Assembly: GCF_007565055.1 (NCBI RefSeq) | Contig: NC_044566.1 | Location: forward strand, 60,805,332 to 60,869,331 | Source: Rhinopithecus roxellana | Taxonomy: Eukaryota > Chordata > Mammalia > Primates > Cercopithecidae | Direction: 5' to 3' | DNA length: 64,000 nucleotides | In this document: one piece after another, positions 10,726 through 22,435 of the stretch | How the letters are laid out: the number at the start of each line of letters is the position of its first letter | Position numbering within the stretch: the stretch's first letter is position 1 | The notes under the pieces: model-generated | The model's input: the letters and a program-made list of their open reading frames with translations, nothing else | The model's database searches: none | What the model was told of the DNA's origin: nothing | Translations under genes and position numbers: made by a program

Positions 10726-12189
10726 CAAGTTCCTTTTTGCTTTCTCTATTTCTCTGCCAATGCTAGTCCTACATAAAGCTGAAGAAAGCCTGTATCCTCT
10801 CAGCCAGATGTTCTGGCTCTAACACCAGGGACGATGGCTCCAGGGGGATATAGGCCAAGGAGGAGCGCATCGCCAAGGTGGAGTGGTGTTTAACCCAAGT
10901 CAGATGACATGGTCACCAGGGATGGCAATGGTGCTGCAGAGGGGCTATAGAAATTGCCGGCGAAGCCTGTGCCATCTGCTCCAGAGAGCCAACTAACTGC
11001 AGTACCAGAGGAAACATTCATTTAGCATCCAGAAAGTGTTACCATGTGTTGCGTTTTGTTGTCAGTCAGCAAGGCAGACAGCGTCCATTGCTACCTGGAA
11101 CTCAGGGGCTGGGATCTCTGATGGGGGCAGCACCATCCTGGGCAGCTTCACTAGAAGCCAAGGTGAAGCAGCTCCATCAACTGAGTGCACCTGGCCGGAG
11201 CACCCCCTACTTCTGTGAAGAGTGAATTTTACTAAAAGTTCACCTTTGTTGGGTAGATGATTTGTTGTTTGTTTGAAGAAAACAAGGAAAGGCTTTTATG
11301 TTAAGGTAGGTGAAGAGAAATTGGCCTCTTGGTTGTTGTTGTCGTTGTTTTCCAAACTTGGCGATCTTACCCTTTCATGCAACTGTTTGGTACTCCCTGC
11401 CTGGATGGTGTTTCTTGGCCACATCAATCATTATATTCAGAATTTTGATCCAGTTTCACTCACATGTATTTACCCCACCTCCTTTCCATTTCAGAGATTC
11501 CTGCCCTAACGGAATGTCTCCCAACCTCTATTTTCTGTCATGTTCTTCTGAGACGAAGCCACTACTTTATGCTGGCGAATGTCCCTCAGGACCCTACTCA
11601 CAGATTTTTTTGTGGGGGAGGGGGCAGAAAATATTGCCCCCTCCTTCTTCAGATGACTGCCTGATGTTTGAAAGACAGATTTGGGGAAATGATGCCTCAC
11701 TTCGTGGAACAGAGTGTAGACTCAATACATTTCGATTTATATTGGAAAGAAAGATAATTTCAAACTGCCAACATCATCCTTACCAGGCATGGAGGTCAGC
11801 CCCACATCCTGCTTGCCTGGGTGCCTTTATGTGGGTCACAAACAGAAGTTGTGGCCGTTGGTGGGTTATTAGGGATTTAAGGGAAGAAGGAAGACTTCCC
11901 TTCCAAAAGTATTATTTCTGCTGACTGGTAAACTGCCAAAACTCCACCTTTAGAGATGCATTCTTTTAGATTAAAAATCTTATCTTTCAGTATGTAAAAT
12001 TCATCTCCTTCTGCATGAGTTGAGAGACTACCTTCTTCCTGAAGCTCGCCTGAGGCGAGTGAATGGAGAGAATGAGCAGTGTGGTGGGTGAAGGGGAGAA
12101 GACCATGGAAAGGGGGATTGTGAAGGAGGCAGGCAAGGGGAAGCCCGATGGGAACTTGGTTTGGGAAATGTGGAGAGAAGGTGCTACCT
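10726..12189. other. RXFP2 intron 1, unassigned, with the longest non-repeat open frame
   Basis: No repeat family was recognised. The plus strand holds a 204-codon open frame (11310-11924), antisense to RXFP2. Its product is cysteine- and proline-rich, without a domain I know. A run GGGGGAGGGGGC lies at about 11614. Confidence 0.5.
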
Positions 12190-12550
12190 TGGTCCCTTCA
12201 CCTCTCTCTTTTAATTCCTCTCTGATTCATTGACTGCTTCATGGAACTTTCACTGGCTCTTCTTCCTCTGAGTGGGAATTATCCCAGATTCTGTTCACAT
12301 CAACTTATGAATGTACCTGCATCCGAGGCTGCAGCGTGTGTTTGGGCAGGACCCACCTCACATAAGCGTGTGACTGCTCATGCTGAGTGTATGGAAACTA
12401 CACAGGACTAGACCAAGTCCCTGGATTCTTCTTTTGTGATGCACAAAGAATGAAGGCCTCTTGTCCTTCCCATAGTAAAGCCTTCCATCTATGTTCTGTA
12501 CTCCACTCGACCTCACTTTCTCAGACTCTGCATTGTTTCCTTTCTTTCCT
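12190..12550 (+). mobile_element. Possible L2 remnant
   Basis: Pyrimidine-rich, L2-like text (TTCATGGAACTTTCACTGGC and similar). It may belong to the clearer L2 stretch at 12911-13400, split by a microsatellite and an Alu. Confidence 0.35.
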
Positions 12551-12552
12551 AT

Positions 12553-12619
12553 ATTTTATATATATATATATACACACACACACATATATATACACGTATA
12601 TATACATATATATATATGT
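12553..12619. repeat. (TA)n(CA)n microsatellite
   Basis: Alternating TATATA and CACACA runs abutting the poly-T of the next Alu. Confidence 0.9.
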
Positions 12620-12910
12620 ATTTTTTGAGATGGATTTTCACACTTGTCACCCAGGCTGGAGTACAATGGCATGATCTTGGCTCTCTGAAACCTCTGCCTC
12701 CAGGGTCCTAATGATTCTCCTGCCTCAGCCTTCCAAGTAGCTGGAATTACAGGCATGCACTGCCACACTCGGCCAATTTGTTTTGTATTTTTAGTAGAGA
12801 TGGGGTTTCACCATGTCAGTCAGGCTGGTCTTGAACTCTGACCTCAGGTGATCCACCCACCTTGGCCTCCCAAAGTGCTGGGATTACAGGCATGAGTCAC
12901 CCCACCCAGC
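12620..12910 (-). mobile_element. AluS/J-like element
   Basis: Full-length inverted Alu from TTTTTTGAGATGG to CACCCAGC. Confidence 0.9.
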
Positions 12911-13400
12911 TATTTTCAGTATCTTTGTCTCTCTATTGTACAGCTCCCATCTTCAAAACAAATAAACCAGTCAGCCAACCCAAATCCTGTTATATCTGAT
13001 ATCTGCCTGCCTATAAAACTGAGATATACTCTCCTCCCCTTCACAATTAAATTTCTCAGAAGCACCATGCAAGTAAGTCAATATCTCCACTTCCTTACCA
13101 CACTTTCATTCTTAAATCCATAGCTTCCACCTTGATCTTGCTGCTCTGCTGACATTCTTCTCACCAGAATCACTGTCATCCTTTTTGACACTAAATCCAA
13201 TGGCTCTTTTATAGTCCTCATCTTGCTTTGGTTTTCTGCATTTGACACATCCAACCTTGGTCCCCATGTTGAAAGCTTTTTTTCCTCCATATTTTCTAAA
13301 AATTCCTTTTCTTCCTCTTTATCTCCTTTATTAATCAGCTCCATTTTCTTTGTCAATACACTGACATCTCTAACATGCATTAGATCAGAGGTTTCTAGAT
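12911..13400 (+). mobile_element. L2 LINE remnant
   Basis: The run 'CACTAAATCCAATGGCTC', then 'TAGTCCTCATCTTGC', then TCTGCATTTGACACATCCA matches the L2 reverse-transcriptase region. It is broken and non-coding. Confidence 0.6.
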
Positions 13401-13929
13401 TTTTGCATTTCTTAGACCAAATAAATTCAATTAAAGAATTTAGAGAAACCTGCCAAAAGTTACTGATGTTTTACTTTGTCAAATAAGGATGATTTTAAAA
13501 CTCTTGAGTTACCATATATTTTAACATGGATTTATTAGAAAAGTAGTATTTTATTGTTAAAAATTAGAGAGAATGTATCTGGAGAAGAAAAGATAATCTT
13601 TTCAAAGGAATACATTTGGCTTTATGAAAAATGTATCTCTTTGAAAAGATTGTCTTTCATCTAATTCATGCTGATGAGACGGTGAAACTTTCATTCCTGA
13701 CAGCAATAGTCAGGACCAGTTTTTGGAACCATGTGTGAGAAAACGGAATCTGGCAATGCAACCAGAATTCTTTAGGGAGGTTAGTCCTCTGTTCTGTAAC
13801 TCACAAATATTTTCTTGCAGTTTGTCACTTGTTTTTAACTCTGTTTATGAGAGGTTCCAGAGATGGAACTGCCAGATCCTGACTTTAAAATAACTATGCA
13901 AACTAAAAATAGCATGTAACTTACTTGAT

Positions 13930-14920
13930 TTAATTAAGTGTAGTTATCTATAAAATCCCACAGCATACAAGTGAGGTTTTGAAGGCTTTCCCTTTGAGAT
14001 TGATGGTGTCCACTACTACTATGTCTATTCATTGTTGTACTGGAGGGCTTAGCCAATGGAATTAAGTAAGGAAAGTAAATTAATGGCATACGTATTGGAA
14101 GAGAAGACATAAAACTGTAATTATTCATAAATAATGTAACTGTGAATATTAAAATAATAAATTTTTAACATTGGTGAATTTTGCAAAGTTTCTATAAAGT
14201 CAATTGTATTTTTATATTTCAGCAACTATTAGACAATGAAATGTTTAAAAAATCACACCTCTTAGTGTAGCATGAACAGTGTCCTGTATTTAGGAATAAA
14301 TCTAACAAAAATGGGCAAGACATTTATGTAAAGTATATACTATTAGTGAAAGACATTAAAAACCTAAATAAGTGGAAGGCAATATTTTAAAGATGTTCAT
14401 TCTTTCCCCAAATCAGTCTATAGATTCAAAGAAATCTCAATAAAAATCCCAGAAGTATGTGTGTGGGAATGGATAAGTTGATTCTCAAAGGCATGTGGAA
14501 ATGCAAAAGAACACAAAGAGCCAGGCTACCATCGAAGAAGGAGAACAAGGAGAGAGGACTCATTATCTGTATGGCAAGACATATTATAATGGTACAATAG
14601 TTCAGGCAGTGTGATGTTGGTGGAAAGATTGAAAGACAGACCAATGGAACAGAATAGAAAGTTTGGAAAAAGACAGACACACATGTAAACATTTGTACTA
14701 CAGAGCAGTGGGGTGAGGTGATGCTCAATTCTAGATAGATAATAAGATGAAATATGAAAGGTGAAACAATACAGTTTCTAGAAGATAACATAAGAAAAAT
14801 TCTTTATGACTGTGAGGTAGATGTATTAAGGAAACTATAAAGAAGAAAAACCAAATAAAAGCACTAATCATAAAGGAAAAGATACTTAAATTAGACAATA
14901 TACAAATTAAGAACGTCTTC
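13930..14920 (+). mobile_element. Old L1 (L1M type), first segment
   Basis: ORF2-derived text such as TGTACTGGAGGGCTTAGCCAA, GACCAATGGAACAGAATAGA and AATCTCAATAAAAATCCCAG. It continues beyond an inserted Alu. Many stops and indels; not functional. Confidence 0.85.
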
Positions 14921-15229
14921 TTATTTATTTTTTTGGAGATGGGGACTTGCTCTGTCACCAGACTGGAGTGCAGTGGTTCAATCTTGGCTCACTGCAACCG
15001 CTGCCTCCCAGGTTCAAGCGATTCTCCTGCCTTAGCCTCCCGAGTAGCTGGGACTACAGGTGCACAACACCATGCCTGGCAATTTTTTTTTTTTTTTTTT
15101 TTTTGTATTTTAGTAGAGATGGGGTTTCACCATGTTGGCCAGGATGGTCTTGATCTCCTGACCTCGTGATCTGCCCGCCTCGGCCTCCCAAAGTGCTAGG
15201 ATTACAGGCTTGAGCCACCATGCCTGGCC
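14921..15229 (-). mobile_element. AluS-like element inside the L1
   Basis: Full-length inverted Alu with a 20-base T run in the middle linker. It splits the L1M. Confidence 0.92.
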
Positions 15230-15811
15230 TGTCTTTTTAAAAAGGCATCGTTAAGAGAGTGCAAAGACAAGTTGCAGAGTAGAGGATATTTGCAAAGGGT
15301 CTGTAATTAGCAAACGTATAGATGTTCTACTAATCAATAAAGAAAAAATGAATGGTAAATAGAAAAATGGGCAAGAGACTTGAATAGGTACTGAACAAAA
15401 GAGGATATTTGAATGACAAAAAACATCTGAAAAGGTATTAAATCTAATTCATAATCAGGGAAATGCAAATTAAAACCACAATAAAATATCACTAAGATTA
15501 CTAGTATGGTGTAATTTAAAAATAAAAAACCCAATGATACACTATTTGGTGAGGATGTAAAATCATGCAAATTCTCATACACTGGTGGAGTGTTAATTGG
15601 AGCAGCTGCTTTGGAAAACAGTTTGTCAGTATCTACTAAGTTTGAAGTTGTGCAAACCCTACGAGTCAGTAGATTTACTTCTAGGTAAATGCCGATAGAA
15701 ATTCATGCACATATGCACCAAGAGATTCTTGCAAGAATATTCACAGCAGCATTATTCACAATAGCCCCAAGCCAGAAACAATCCAAGTGTCTTTGAAAAA
15801 TAAAATGGATT
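15230..15811 (+). mobile_element. Old L1 (L1M type), second segment
   Basis: Continues the ORF2 3' part: GGGAAATGCAAATTAAAACC, TTGCAAGAATATTCACAGCAG, CACAATAGCCCCAAGCC. Confidence 0.85.
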
Positions 15812-16118
15812 GGCCGGGCGCGGTGGCTCAAGCCTGTAATCCCAGCACTCTGGGAGGCCGAGACGGGCGGATCACGAGGTCAGGAGATCGAGACCATCCT
15901 GGCTAACACGGTGAAACCCCGTCTCTACTAAAAAATACAAAAAACTAGCCGGGCGAGGTGGCGGGCGCCTGTAGTCCCAGCTACTCGGGAGGCTGAGGCA
16001 GGAGAATGGCGTGAACCCGGGAGGCGGAGCTTGCAGTGAGCTGAGAGCTGGCCACTGCACTCCAGCCTGGGCGGCAGAGCAAGACTCCGTCTCAAAAAAA
16101 AAAAAAAAAAAAAAGAAA
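15812..16118 (+). mobile_element. AluY, Old World monkey type, inside the L1
   Basis: The target site duplication GAAAAATAAAATGGAT is at 15795-15810 and 16119-16134. It carries CTCAAGCCTG and GCGAGGTGGCGGG. Confidence 0.95.
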
Positions 16119-16200
16119 GAAAAATAAAATGGATAAACATTTAATGACATACTATATAGTCTTGAAAATGAGCAAACTACAACATCCAAAGTGATTTCAG
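16119..16200 (+). mobile_element. Old L1 (L1M type), third segment
   Basis: The L1 text resumes (GACATACTATATAGTCTTGAA) after the AluY and then fades. Confidence 0.7.
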
Positions 16201-16520
16201 ATCAAGCAGGGCCAATGGACAGTTCTCCTTCACTTTTTACAATTATCTTGTATTCAGTTAGGAAAACATTCTTTGCAGCCCTAACTTTTAGGATAATTAA
16301 GATACTAAGATTATAGCATGTTCGATTCTCTGTATTTCCAGATACTAAGACTGTAGCATGTTCTGTTTTCCTTATTTCCTATTTCTTTGGTAATCATCTC
16401 AGAAGTCATTTTTGCAAAAGCTTTACTGAGACTTCAAAACCACTCCTCAGTACAAACTTTCCCTTTTTTCTACCCAAACCATCTTGCACATACCTCTATG
16501 TAATATTTGTTAGTATTATA
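16201..16520. other. RXFP2 intron 1, unassigned
   Basis: Contains two similar short runs, AGATACTAAGATTATAGCATG (16299) and AGATACTAAGACTGTAGCATG (16341), a diverged 21-base repeat about 42 bases apart. Nothing else was recognised. Confidence 0.5.
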
Positions 16521-16528
16521 TTAAGCTG

Positions 16529-16568
16529 GTGCAAAACAAATTGCGGTTTTTGCCATTAAAAATAATGG
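16529..16568 (+). mobile_element. MADE1 (mariner MITE), half element
   Basis: The text TTAAGCTGGTGCAAAACAAA followed by TTGCGGTTTTTGCCATTAA matches one arm of the MADE1 palindrome. The second arm is missing, so it cannot form the mir-548-type hairpin. Confidence 0.85.
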
Positions 16569-16632
16569 AATTTATTAGTTTTGATTCAATGGCTAGAAAA
16601 GTTTTCAGTTCTTAGTATAAAGCAGATGCCTC

Positions 16633-16927
16633 GGCCGGGCGCGGTGGCTCAAGCCTGTAATCCCAGCACTTTGGGAGGCTGAGACGGGTGGATCACGAGG
16701 TCAGGAGATCGAGACCATCCTGGCTAACACGGTGAAACCCCGTCTCTACTAAAAAATACAAAAAACTAGCCGGGCGAGGTGGCGGACGCCTGTAGTCCCA
16801 GCTACTCGGGAGGCTGAGGCAGGAGAATGGCGTAAACCCGGGAGGCGGAGCTTGCAGTGAGCTGAGATCCGGCCACTGCACTCCAGCCTGGGCGACAGAG
16901 CGAGACTCCGTCTCAAAAAAAAAAAAA
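16633..16927 (+). mobile_element. AluY, Old World monkey type
   Basis: The target site duplication AAAGCAGATGCCTC is at 16619-16632 and 16928-16941. It has GAGCTGAGATCCGGCCAC and CTCAAGCCTG. Confidence 0.96.
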
Positions 16928-16941
16928 AAAGCAGATGCCTC

Positions 16942-18344
16942 AAAAATTGTTGTCTGAACTTAATTAACATTTTCAGGAATAGCAGTGCTGTTTCTGTAAG
17001 TGAGCCACATAGACCTAAAGCTCCATATGTGGGAGTGGAGAGTACATCAGTGCTTCAGTGCTAATCCATGTCAGAAGCTTAGGCCAAACTTGGGCATACG
17101 TCTGCTGACGATGATGTCAATGTGGGTTGAGTGCATATGATAGAAGCTTTATGCTCATTTTCTTTTTTTCATTTATCTTACACCAATGGTTCAGTTTTTT
17201 AAGTGAAAAACTTGCTTGGCACCATCTCCTTTTTTTTTTTTAAGCCATTTTCTAGGGAAGAGGAGAGGTGGCAAAGGACCTCTCGTAATTTTTCAGCTGG
17301 AGTCTATGTAGGCTGGAGTAAGGTGGCCCATATAATTTTGAGAATCGGGTCATAACACAGGTAATTTTCTCGTGCTTCATTCTTTTCAAAACTTACAATT
17401 CACAGGTAAAATGAACAAAAATAACAGCATGTACACAACCCTGTGCTTTTAGGGAGAGCAACTTATTTTTCCAAGTGGTTAATTTTAACTTTAGTTATTA
17501 CAGTACGAGCGGCGTTTTAAAGTGGGAAACGGGAAACTGCCAAAAAGGAAATGGCTTCAAATAAGGGAAAAGAGTTTTCCTGTAACACTCAGTGTAGACG
17601 ATTTTCCTTTTCCTATGTATGAGAAAGTTTACATAAAGACTATCATCTCACCCTCAGACTGAATGTTGAGGCTTTTAAAGGAATATTTTTACAGTGGCTC
17701 TTAAGGCAGAATGAAAGAGAATCAGTATCTTCTACATCTCTTATATAACATGGGTTTACATGAAAGAAAATTAGGAGTAGAAATATCTACAGCAATAGAT
17801 ACACTGTTTTTTAGCCTATGGGGTTGAAACAGAATGTCCCAGGCAAGGTGTGAATGACAGAAAAAGAGAGAGAGAGGCAATGACCTATCCAATGTCTACT
17901 GGCTGAGCTATAATCGAATAAAAAATTGGATAATGAAAGCCAGGTGACAGATAAGAAGTAGAATCTGGCCCCAAACCAGAAGAGATTCTTCCTTAGCCAT
18001 TGGTGTTATGAGTTTATTAATTTCTCTTAAAGGCGGGAGTGGTAATTAACATCAAGGCTGCTCTACAGGTAAACTAGCTTATTAATTGCAGTTTTTGAAC
18101 TATACTATTTGTTAAGAAACTTTATATTGATAATTAAACAATGTAGATTCAGATATTCTCTTCCCAAATACTTAATTTGTCCTTATTGCCTCCAAATTTA
18201 AAACACCGTTTCAAGTAGAATTAGTGCGTCAAACAATCCAGGTGAATTCAGTTATCAGTCCTGGCACACACAACGAATATAACAAAAATTAGCACCTCAA
18301 AGAAAAAAAAGCCCATGTATATTTTGACCAGTTTTTCCAGCTGT
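16942..18344. other. RXFP2 intron 1, unassigned
   Basis: AT-rich single-copy DNA with no repeat family or gene recognised over 1.4 kb. Confidence 0.5.
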
Positions 18345-18490
18345 ATGGTCCGTTGAACAGGTTTATCAGAATCACCTGGGCCTTTTCCTGAACATGCAGA
18401 GCCCATGACCCACCACAGAGCTATTGAATCCTCAGGGGCTGGAGTTGTGGAATCTGTGTCTCTGACACCATGACAGGTGGTTCTTGGAAA
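18345..18490 (+). mobile_element. MER5A-type hAT MITE
   Basis: TTATCAGAATCACCTGGGCC, CAGAGCTATTGAATCCTCAG and GGGGCTGGAGTTGTGGAATC follow the MER5A order. Confidence 0.65.
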
Positions 18491-18549
18491 CTCGATAATT
18501 ATGTAAGTATTGCGGATGAAGCGGAGAAGTTATTTGGTATGCCAAAGGC

Positions 18550-18640
18550 CAAACACTAGTCAAGGTCAAGGCTATGACTTGAACATGGGTTTGCTGACCC
18601 CAAATCCAGCATCCTTGTTGCTCTGCTGCCTCCCGTCTCC
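18550..18640 (-). mobile_element. MIR fragment
   Basis: AAGGCTATGACTTGAACATGG then CATCCTTGTTGCTCTGCTGCC resembles the inverted MIR 5' part. Short. Confidence 0.45.
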
Positions 18641-19389
18641 TAATCTCTTAACGTTTGTGTAGCACTTTACTTCACGACTCCAGATCTCTGGTGTGTGTAC
18701 GTTCACCCATGTCCTATCTTTGAAAACGCACAATCTGAAGGACAAAAGCTACCTTCTTCACTGAACTTCTGGATCAATGTCATCCATTGTGAGAAAACCC
18801 TAAATATGCTCTCACATCACACTCTCATAGACACAGAAAAAACCGATACTACGCTTTTCCATTGAAACATTTGGGTTATAGAAGAGAAAGCTCTCCATAG
18901 AACATGGATTCGGAAAAAGCCACTGTTGCAAGAGGACATAAAGCCACTTGTTCTGCAGGGAGCTGGGACTGGAGAAACAATCAGAACTGGGTTCAATGCC
19001 AGTTCAAGAAAGGGGCTTAGTGCAGCCCAACTGGCAGAGGCTGGGATCTGCATGAAGCCAACCGCTGGGACTGAGCCCCTGACAATGCATGGGGTATGGA
19101 ATAACTCTGACCACCAAAGACTGTGATTTAAATAATGCTTGCTCATGGCCAGCAGGGGAAGCAGTGGTGATACCGCTGCAAATGGGCATGAGATTTGGAA
19201 CTGGATCACCCACAGGCAAAGTCTCTGAGATGCTAACATATATGACAGTTCAGATCTGAACACTCCCTGGGCTATGTGAAATTACTTTTGAGACTACTTT
19301 GAGGAGCTGCATGCAGGAGAAGCATTCTTCCAACTTTATGAAATGTCCAGGGCTCCACAAAAAGGGGGAATTCATACCTGGGAAAGAGA
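18641..19389. other. RXFP2 intron 1, unassigned
   Basis: Single-copy sequence with a 148-codon open frame on the minus strand (18817-19263) that matches no family I know. A perfect 14-base palindrome, GTTCAGATCTGAAC, is at 19248-19261. Confidence 0.45.
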
Positions 19390-19402
19390 TGATAGAACTT
19401 TC

Positions 19403-19694
19403 TTTTTTTTTTAAGATGGAGTCTCACTCTGTCACCCAGGCTGGAATATGGTGGCACAGTCTCGGCTCACCGCAACCTCCACCTCCTGGGTTCAAGCGAT
19501 TCTTCTGCCTCAGCCTCCCAAGTAGCTGGGACTACAGGCACGCGCCACCATGTCCGGCTAATTTTTTGTATTTTTAGTAGAGACAAGGTTTCACCATGTT
19601 GGCCAGGCTTGTCTCAAACTTCTGACCTCAGGTGATCCGCCCACCTCAGCCTCCCAAAGTGCTGGTATTACAGGTGTGAGTCACCACGCCTAGC
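19403..19694 (-). mobile_element. AluS-like element
   Basis: Full-length inverted Alu. Target site duplication TGATAGAACTTT (19390) and TGATAGAGCTTT (19695). Confidence 0.93.
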
Positions 19695-19852
19695 TGATAG
19701 AGCTTTAAAGACTAGTTTAAACTCTGCATGATTAAAATTCTCAGAGAACTAATGGAAGGAAGATATCATGAAATAAGAATGAACGTTTATGAAACCCCAG
19801 ACAGCTTTAAACACAGTTGGAATGATCGGAATAAAAAATGTAGTCACTGAAA

Positions 19853-19872
19853 AAAATAAATAAATAAATAAC
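19853..19872 (+). repeat. (AAAT)n microsatellite
   Basis: Five AAAT/AAATA units. Short and probably stable. Confidence 0.8.
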
Positions 19873-20479
19873 CTAGCGATTGAATAGAAAATAAACTGGA
19901 ATCAGAGAAAAGGAGAATTAGTTAAAATTATCTTTCCTTCATCAGACACATTCTATTAACACTGAATTTCCTTGGGCAAATAAAATTGCCATTATACCAC
20001 TCGAGAATAATATGGCACAGAACAGTTGGTGATCTGTAGAGGGGCATGGCTAATAGAGATCTGTACCACCATAGCAGAAACCCTTTGGAGAGATATGTTG
20101 CAGAATTTATAATATTTTTGTGATTTTAGAAAGTTAATGCATATGCTATGAACTATGTAACATGTCCTACTGGCTTGGGGCAAAGTTCCATAACCAAACA
20201 CATGAACATTTTTCTATAGCGCAATGTATGAAATTTTACAGTAAGTGCATAAAGAATCTAAATAGCTCCTGGCCAATTCTGACCAGATTTTGTAGGCAAA
20301 GGTGATCAACTCAGTTTTCTGAGCTTTCTGGATTTTATAATTGTAGACAAATCATTGGACCTAGAAAAAGAGAGCACACCAGTATGGAAGTAATACAGAG
20401 ATACAATATTCATTTGGTGGTGTTTGGGCATGTATTCTAGCAAGCAACAGACATGGTGACCACTGGTCAGGCCAGGAGA
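19873..20479. other. RXFP2 intron 1, unassigned
   Basis: AT-rich sequence, nothing recognised. Confidence 0.5.
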
Positions 20480-21010
20480 CTGTGGGATAGAGACAAATAA
20501 TAGAAAGAAGGCAAAGGCCAAAAGAGGGAGACAAAGAAGATCCAGGAAGCCCCTGGGGAGGGAGCTCGGCAAAGACAGGAGGTGATTAGAGAGAGGAATA
20601 CTTGAGAAAGGGGGCAAATTGAGGGATAGATGTATTCCAAGGTGGAAATGAAAAGCCAGAATTGACCAGTTAGGATGGAGCAGGTGTGAGAGTTACCGAG
20701 AATGTGAACAAAGGCAGAGCTGGAGGAGATAGGAACTCAGAGAGCAAGAGAGTTGAAGAGCAGACCCAAGGAGAGCAGAAGGGAGATTTCAGAGGTGTGG
20801 ACACCAGGAAGATAGGGATGGGGGTGGGAGGGCGAGACATGAAAATGGAGGGAAGACAGGCCGGGAGAGCATCTGAGACAGATGCCTGCAAAGGCAGGGA
20901 GGAGGGGAAGATAAATAAAGGTGGGAAGGAGAGGAGAGAGGCTTGGACAGGAGCAACGGGGCCTGAGTCAGAACAGTGGGAAGGGGGAGGATGGGAAAGG
21001 AGGGCTAGAA
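20480..21010 (+). repeat. Purine-rich (GA-rich) low-complexity block
   Basis: Over about 530 bases the plus strand is dominated by G and A (GGAGG, GAGAG and GGGAAGG motifs). The bias leaves long open frames on both strands over the same interval (117 codons +, 120 codons -), so neither is good evidence of a gene. It may be an old degenerate repeat. Confidence 0.7.
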
Positions 21011-21083
21011 CTTTATCAGTCACACTGAACATATTGTAAAGGCTTTTTACTTTGTAATAAAGTTACATTTTCAATAGTAATTC

Positions 21084-21384
21084 TTTTTTTTTTTTGAGAC
21101 GGAGTCTCGCTCTGACGCCCGGGCTGGAGTGCAGTGACCGGATCTCAGCTCACTGCAAGCTCCGCCTCCTGGGTTCACGCCATTCTCCTGCCTCAGCCTC
21201 CCAAGTAGCTGGGACTACAGGCGCCCGCCACCTCGCCTGGCTAATTTTTTGTATTTTTAGTAGAGACGGGGTTTCACCATGTTAGCCTGTTAGCCAGGAT
21301 GGTCTCGATCTCCTGACCTCGTGATCCGCCCGTCTCGGCCTCCCAAAGTGCTGGGATTACAGGCTTGAGCCACCACGCCCGGCC
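21084..21384 (-). mobile_element. AluY, Old World monkey type
   Basis: Inverted Alu with an internal tandem duplication of GTTAGCCT at 21283-21298. Flanks are CAATAGTAATTCTTT and CAATCGTAATTCTTT. Confidence 0.93.
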
Positions 21385-21402
21385 CCAATCGTAATTCTTT
21401 AA

Positions 21403-21674
21403 ATTTTTTTTATTTTTTAATTTCGAGACGGAGTCTTGCTCTGTTGCCCAGGCTGGAGTACAGTGGTGTGGTCTCGGCTCACTGCAACCTCTGCCTCTCA
21501 GCCTCCCAAGTAGCTGGGACCACAGGTGTGCACCACCATGCCTGCCTAATTTTTGTATTTTTAATAGAGATGGGGTTTCACCATGTTTCCCAGGCTGGTC
21601 TCGAACTCCTGACCTCAGTAATCTGCTTGCCTCCCAAAGTGCTAGGATTACAGGTGTGAGCCACCGCGCCTGAC
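21403..21674 (-). mobile_element. AluS-like element, adjacent to the previous Alu
   Basis: Inverted Alu ending CCGCGCCTGAC, with a deletion in the left part. A third version of the flanking site (CAATCTCAATTCTT) follows it. Confidence 0.9.
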
Positions 21675-22113
21675 TACAATCTCAATTCTTTTTGCATTTT
21701 AAAACACTCAGAAGTCTGTTTATCACATGACTGTTGAATCAGCTGTTTTATTTTGGCTTCAGGGCACTTTTCTGATATCAACATTGACCTTCATTGCGAA
21801 CTTAATTTTTAAAAATACGTACAAAACACCTGGAAGTACAGGTGAGTAAAGCACATGAGAAGCTTATTTTTTGTTTTTAGATAATTAGGCCTCTAATTCC
21901 ACTACTACTTCACATGTGAAACAAGCACATTCATTTTACCCAAAGAATGTTGAGTTATATGTTGACCAAATAAGTAAACCAAGCCATTCTGGGCTCTTAA
22001 ATAGATATGTACTCCTAAGAATTAGGTGCAGTTTTTGTTGCATAACTATTTATACAAAACCATTCTTTGTTAACTGAATTTTATTTGGGTTACTATATCT
22101 ATATTCCGGAATT
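21675..22113. other. RXFP2 intron 1, unassigned
   Basis: AT-rich single-copy sequence, no feature seen. Confidence 0.5.
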
Positions 22114-22130
22114 AAAATGTGCCATTTTTC

Positions 22131-22435
22131 TTTTTTTTCTTTTTTTTTTTTGAGACGGAGTCTCGCTCTGTCGCCCAGGCTGGAGTGCAGTGGCCGGATC
22201 TCAGCTCACTGCAAGCTCCACCTCCCGGGTTCACGCCATTCTCCTGCCTAAGCCTCCAGAGTAGCTGGGACTACAGGCGCCCGCCACCTCGCCTGGCTAG
22301 TTTTTGGTATTTTTTAGTAGAGACGGGGTTTCACCGTGTTAGCCAGGATGGTCTCGATCTCCTGACCTCGTGATCCGCCCGTCTCAGCCTCCCAAAGTGC
22401 TGGGATTACAGGCTTGAGCCACCGTGCCCGGCCGG
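22131..22435 (-). mobile_element. AluY, Old World monkey type
   Basis: The target site duplication AAAATGTGCCATTTTTC is at 22114-22130 and 22436-22452. Monkey-type GGCTTGAGCC and GTGGCCGGATCTCAGCTC are present. Confidence 0.95.

Noticed and set aside
16529..16568. Candidate mir-548-type microRNA hairpin in the MADE1 element
   Set aside because: Only one arm of the MADE1 palindrome remains, so no hairpin precursor can form.
20670..21039. Overlapping open frames of 120 (-) and 117 (+) codons
   Set aside because: Both come from the purine bias of the DNA. The predicted proteins are low-complexity with no family resemblance.
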